DNA of 50,847 nucleotides, from the NCBI GenBank assembly GCA_016297805.1, contig JAEDFX010000004.1, positions 1-50,847 on the forward strand, written 5' to 3'. The position numbers and the translations under genes are program-made. This document shows positions 49,871-50,847 of the stretch, one piece after another; position 1 is the stretch's first letter, and each line of letters starts with the position of its first letter. The notes beneath the pieces were generated by a model. It was given only the letters and a program-made list of their open reading frames with translations, had not been told where the DNA came from and made no database searches. Source of the stretch: Treponema sp. Lineage in GTDB: Bacteria > Spirochaetota > Spirochaetia > Treponematales > Treponemataceae.

Positions 49871-50551
49871 TTATTTATAATGTCTATATTTACAACAATA
49901 ATAGTTTTCCCCATTTTTTCGAATCAATTCAAAAACCATCTGAGTTGAATCTTGACCAAGTAAAATCATTAACAGTTCATATGAATTTGACCCCATGAAT
50001 ACTTTTACTGATGGCTCCAAAGAAAGTGTTATATTCTCTTCTTTCGTATAATCGTAATTAATTCCACAATATTGTTCAAAACTATATACATTTTTAAAAC
50101 ATGAAGTCTTATATGTTGATGCCTGTTCTGGAACAAATAAATCAACAACTACAGGAGAATAATATTGCTGTGTATTTGTTTTCTTCTCAGTAAAAGAACA
50201 AGCATAATATGAATCACCTTTTTTTCTTATAACGTTGAAATAATAATATGCCCCATCCTCATCTGATAATACAAATGAAAGTTCAAAATTATTGTTAGTC
50301 ATATAAGTTTTTATTGTACCAGCCAATTGTTGTGTATAATCAATTTCATGAGAATAATCATAAGAAAGTTTTTCATATTTTTCAAAACTATACATATTTT
50401 TGAAAGAAACAATTTTTATAAACATTCCTGTTTCATAAACAAAAATCGACTCTGCAATCGGTTCATAATAACTTGTACTTTCTTTTGAATCATTTGACTG
50501 AGATGTTCCAGAAACATTCGTTTTCTTAGAAAGAACCTGAATTGGAGTCAA
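49871..50551 (-). CDS. Unknown protein with a tandem 78-residue repeat, probably 5'-truncated
   Basis: The longest frame (226 residues, TTG start at 50551) contains two copies of one domain: about 43-121 and 145-222. Paired blocks are SFKNMYSFEKY/CFKNVYSFEQY, LSYDYS/INYDYT and FNVIRKKGDSYYACSF/FELIRKNGENYYCCKY. I do not recognise the domain. The Ser/Thr-rich stretch SGTSQSNDSKESTSYYEP near the N-terminus looks like the spacer after a lipoprotein Cys, but no signal peptide precedes it. The first 12 codons run antisense to an XRE gene, have no Shine-Dalgarno and are probably not native. The true 5' end seems to have been lost. Confidence 0.6.
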   Translation of the reverse strand: MTPIQVLSKKTNVSGTSQSNDSKESTSYYEPIAESIFVYETGMFIKIVSFKNMYSFEKYEKLSYDYSHEIDYTQQLAGTIKTYMTNNNFELSFVLSDEDGAYYYFNVIRKKGDSYYACSFTEKKTNTQQYYSPVVVDLFVPEQASTYKTSCFKNVYSFEQYCGINYDYTKEENITLSLEPSVKVFMGSNSYELLMILLGQDSTQMVFELIRKNGENYYCCKYRHYK

Positions 50552-50797
50552 GAATTTTTAGCAGAAAAAGTCGGTATTTCCGCTCCATATATTACTCAAA
50601 TAGAATTAGGACAAAGAAGTCCTTCTTTAGAAATAATAGAAAGAATAGCTATAGCTCTAGGTGTTGAATATAAAACTTTGTTTGAACCAACTACAGAATC
50701 TTCAATCTATAATGATTCTGTATATGATATGCAATTACTTGAAACAAGATTAATTGAAGCTATTTCGGATACAATTCATAGGGAATTTTTTAAATAA
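50498..50797 (+). pseudogene. XRE-family helix-turn-helix regulator, start missing
   Basis: This frame has no ATG, GTG or TTG start but encodes a clear HTH_3 domain: NIRFLRKNLNWSQEFLAEK, VGISAPYITQIELGQRSP and LEIIERIAIALGVEYKTLF, then a tail ending IHREFFK. Only a few N-terminal residues would be missing from a normal regulator. The preceding in-frame stop is at 50495-50497, and the sequence before about 50515 belongs to the opposing gene. It is either a broken gene or one using a rare start (CTG at 50498 or ATT at 50516). It points toward the contig end and is followed by a strong hairpin. Confidence 0.65.
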
Positions 50798-50802
50798 AAA
50801 AA

Positions 50803-50847
50803 GGGGATGAACAATAAACAGTATATTTACTACTTATTGTTCATCCC
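50803..50847. terminator. Long perfect hairpin at the contig edge
   Basis: GGGATGAACAATAA and TTATTGTTCATCCC form a 14-base perfect stem. AGTA/TACT continue it inside the loop. An A7 run precedes it; the window ends at the last base of the right arm, so any T run or further repeat cannot be seen. It would terminate the XRE gene. Confidence 0.75.

Noticed and set aside
1..50847. Prophage or integrated element
   Set aside because: No integrase, transposase, capsid, portal or conjugation genes are visible; most genes are core metabolism and envelope functions.

Overview
The window looks like a draft contig from an AT-rich spirochaete of the Treponema type, probably a gut or rumen species. The left edge (1-28) is the first bases of a 16S rRNA gene read leftward. 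The gene content fits: a Bat (von Willebrand) operon, many lipoproteins, a membrane class III adenylate cyclase, a PtsN-like EIIA, an S1-domain protein and M23/LysM envelope enzymes. Genus is inferred from gene content and the 16S leader, not from a search. No prophage, plasmid, transposase, CRISPR array with cas genes or restriction system is visible.

Layout. 1-600: 16S start, tandem rRNA promoters and a GC-rich repeat. 610-7846: cellobiose 2-epimerase, YbaK deacylase, a MetH that carries a dispersed repeat in frame, an orphan solute-binding lipoprotein and an aminotransferase. 7847-8470: a gene-free spacer with four evenly spaced inverted repeats. 8471-15736: moxR, DUF58, a membrane protein, a BatA-BatB-BatC fusion, a BatD/SH3 protein and Smr. 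15723-23020: nuclease-like lipoprotein, adenine methyltransferase, degenerate PurH-like protein, MraY, M20 peptidase and GalE. 23036-27924: lipoproteins, a vWA protein, an unknown gene coupled to an XRE-cupin regulator and a phosphodiester glycosidase. 28060-32099: citrate synthase, RsuA and formate-THF ligase. 32083-32537: a possible 51-aa gene, tRNA-Arg(CCU) and a broken copy of that tRNA. 32538-41792, leftward: MBL hydrolase, HAD phosphatase, FGGY kinase, PRPP synthase, CDF exporter, transketolase, EIIA and an unknown 499-aa protein. 41840-49688: PhnP-like hydrolase, DUF362 ferredoxin, M23 peptidase, RlmE, S1 protein and adenylate cyclase. 49871-50847: two head-to-head genes that both appear to lack their 5' ends, then a long hairpin at the contig edge.

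How genes work together. One-carbon metabolism is represented by MetH and Fhs. prs, tkt, the FGGY kinase and the HAD phosphatase point to pentose phosphate and PRPP supply. The Bat operon forms an envelope-spanning vWA/TPR complex under a MoxR chaperone. MraY, M23/LysM and GalE serve the envelope. RsuA, RlmE and the S1 protein serve the ribosome.

The least ordinary content is non-coding. (i) Four TTACATACA/TGTATGTAA inverted repeats recur every 84-85 bp between two divergent genes. (ii) Three families of dispersed palindromes are present, one copy of which lies inside metH without breaking the frame. (iii) Several genes have a sigma70-like -10 box only 6-9 bases upstream of the start codon and no Shine-Dalgarno, which predicts leaderless mRNAs. 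(iv) An interrupted tRNA-Arg copy and an exact 55-bp duplication around a terminator look like scars of past rearrangement. All identifications rest on reading motifs by eye; no database search was run.
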